Source of the DNA: JBPBQZ01 sp050955105
Lineage (GTDB): Bacteria; Pseudomonadota; Gammaproteobacteria; Burkholderiales; Burkholderiaceae
Length of the DNA stretch: 6,846 nucleotides
Assembly: GCA_050955105.1 (NCBI GenBank)
Contig: JBPBQZ010000158.1
Span: 1-6,846, forward strand
Reading direction: 5' to 3'
The position numbers and the translations under genes are program-made. The notes beneath the pieces were generated by a model. It saw only the letters and a list, made by a program, of their open reading frames with translations. It searched no databases and was not told where the DNA came from. Positions 5,597-6,846 of this stretch are shown here, one piece after another; positions within the stretch are counted from its first letter, which is position 1; every line of letters starts with the position of its first letter.

Positions 5597-6846
5597 TGTC
5601 CGCCATTCCGCAGCACGCCAGCGCCTCGCGCTCGTTCTCTCAAATTTCCAGAGAGCAATTCATCGATGCCTTGCGGGCAGTCGTCGGCGCACGCTTCGTG
5701 CTCACCGCAGCGCGTGCCACGCGCCGCTACCGCACCGGTTTTCGCTCGGGCCAAGGGCCGGCTGTAGCGGTGGTGCAACCTGCTACGTTGCTCGAACAAT
5801 GGCAGGTGCTGCAGGCTTGCATGGCTGCGAATGTGATCGTTATTCCGCAGGCAAGCAACACCGGCCTGACGGGCGGCTCGACACCCGATGGCCACGCCTA
5901 CGACCGCGACGTCGTGATCGTCAGTCTCACACGCATAAAAACGGTGCACCTGCTCGACGCCGGCAAACAGGTGGTGTGCCTGCCCTGCGCCACGCTGGAC
6001 CAACTGGAACGTACGCTGAAACCTCTCGGTCGCGAGCCGCATTCGGTGATCGGCTCGACCTGCATCGGCGCGTCGGTGCTGGGTGGTGTGTGCAACAACT
6101 CCGGTGGCGCGCTGATTCACCGTGGGCCCGTGTATACCGAAATGGCGGTGTTCGCGCGCGTCGACGCGTGCGGTGCGCTGGAACTGGTGAACCACCTCGG
6201 CATACGCCTGGGCGACACGCCTGCAGCGATCCTCGAGCGTTTGCAGCGCGGCGATTTCAGCGATGCCGATTTGCTCGACGAGGGCCGCGCCGCATCCGAC
6301 AACCATTACGCGACGCACGTGCGCGATGTCGATGCCAACACCCCCGCGCGCTACAACGCCGATCCGAGCCGGCTGTACGAGGCCTCGGGGTCGGCCGGCA
6401 AATTGATGGTATTCGCGGTGCGGCTCGATACGTTCCCGCTGTCACGCGGCGCCAAGGTGTTCTATATCGGCAGCAATGCCCCAACGGAGTTGACGGAGAT
6501 TCGGCGCCAGGTGCTGAGCAGCTTTGCCACGCTGCCGATCGCCGGCGAATATCTGCACCGCGACGCTTTCGACATCGCCGAACGCTATGGCAAAGACATG
6601 TTCCTGCTGATCGACTATCTCGGCACACAAAGGCTGCCGGCGCTGTTCAGTCTGAAAAGTCGCTGCGATAGCTGGTTCGACAGGCTAGGCATCTTCCCCG
6701 CCAACTTCACTGATCGCCTGATGCAGGCCGCCAGCCGCCTGTTTCCGAGCCATCTGCCGCCGCGCCTCAAGGATTTTCGGGACAAGTACGAGCATCACCT
6801 GATGCTCAAGGTGCCGGCCGAAGGCGTGGACGAGGCCCGTGCGTTC
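5596..6846 (+). CDS. dld: Quinone-dependent D-lactate dehydrogenase, N-terminal part (cut by window end)
   Basis: An open frame of 417 codons without a stop, running off the window end. It closely matches E. coli Dld (571 residues), so about 150 C-terminal residues lie outside. Seen: the Dld-type opening YRTGFRSGQGPAVAVV (45-60); FAD-binding PCMH-type domain with PQASNTGLTGGSTP (84-97) and GREPHSVIGSTCIGASVLGGVCNNSGG (145-171); ARYNADPSRLYEASGSAGKL (251-270); then the start of the membrane-binding domain with AGEYLHRDAFDIAERYGKD (316-334) and FPSHLPPRLKDFRDKYEHH (383-401). The enzyme oxidises D-lactate to pyruvate at the cytoplasmic face of the inner membrane and passes electrons to quinone, as a peripheral protein without transmembrane helices. 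The ATG overlaps the TetR stop (TGATG), with AAGGG 6 bp upstream inside the TetR gene, implying translational coupling and shared regulation. Confidence 0.95.
   Translation, partial: MSAIPQHASASRSFSQISREQFIDALRAVVGARFVLTAARATRRYRTGFRSGQGPAVAVVQPATLLEQWQVLQACMAANVIVIPQASNTGLTGGSTPDGHAYDRDVVIVSLTRIKTVHLLDAGKQVVCLPCATLDQLERTLKPLGREPHSVIGSTCIGASVLGGVCNNSGGALIHRGPVYTEMAVFARVDACGALELVNHLGIRLGDTPAAILERLQRGDFSDADLLDEGRAASDNHYATHVRDVDANTPARYNADPSRLYEASGSAGKLMVFAVRLDTFPLSRGAKVFYIGSNAPTELTEIRRQVLSSFATLPIAGEYLHRDAFDIAERYGKDMFLLIDYLGTQRLPALFSLKSRCDSWFDRLGIFPANFTDRLMQAASRLFPSHLPPRLKDFRDKYEHHLMLKVPAEGVDEARAF

Noticed and set aside
5578..6318. Minus-strand open frame of 246 codons opposite dld
   Set aside because: It mirrors the codon structure of dld, whose protein is a strong family match; the antisense product has no recognisable domain.
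5310..6671. Long plus-strand open frame (453 codons) overlapping TetR and dld
   Set aside because: It is in another frame from two clearly recognised genes, is extremely rich in Arg and Pro, and shows no domain. Such shadows are expected in GC-rich DNA.

Overview
The window is GC-rich, densely coding chromosomal DNA. It fits a proteobacterium, most likely a betaproteobacterium of the Burkholderiales. This is an inference from the codon bias, the type of FCD/GntR and WHG-type TetR regulators, and an Escherichia-type quinone-linked D-lactate dehydrogenase; no rRNA or marker gene is present to settle it. I see no tRNA, rRNA, CRISPR array, insertion sequence or phage gene, and base composition does not change visibly along the window.

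Seven protein genes form two divergent blocks. Left block: a flavoprotein oxidoreductase of the fumarate reductase/tricarballylate dehydrogenase family (21-1424, minus) follows a small two-helix membrane protein (1430-1684, minus) in one operon. A 229-bp control region (1685-1913) separates this operon from a divergent GntR/FCD repressor (1914-2705, plus). The control region holds a FadR-like operator palindrome, a second diverged copy lying on the likely repressor promoter, and an unrelated 13-bp perfect palindrome. The simplest reading is a small catabolic unit for an organic acid or similar compound, controlled by its divergent regulator.

Right block: a carotenoid-oxygenase-family dioxygenase (3298-4755, minus) is followed in the same operon by a six-helix membrane protein resembling YciB/septation protein A in layout (2713-3273, minus). 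That gene ends 7 bp from the convergent GntR gene. Divergent from the dioxygenase is a TetR/AcrR repressor (4868-5596, plus). Its stop codon overlaps the start of dld (5596 onward, cut by the window end after 417 codons), which encodes membrane-bound quinone-dependent D-lactate dehydrogenase. The 112-bp gap between dioxygenase and repressor contains two copies of a 19-bp near-palindrome laid over two interlocked opposing promoters, so one TetR protein probably controls both directions.

All families present are known. The least ordinary points are the interlocked TetR operator/promoter arrangement joining a carotenoid/stilbene-type cleavage enzyme to D-lactate oxidation, an FCD regulator that has lost most of its usual metal ligands, and a flavoprotein whose active-site segment departs from fumarate reductases and is paired with a tiny membrane protein that has no His or Cys. 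Nothing here clearly amounts to a new defence or mobile system.
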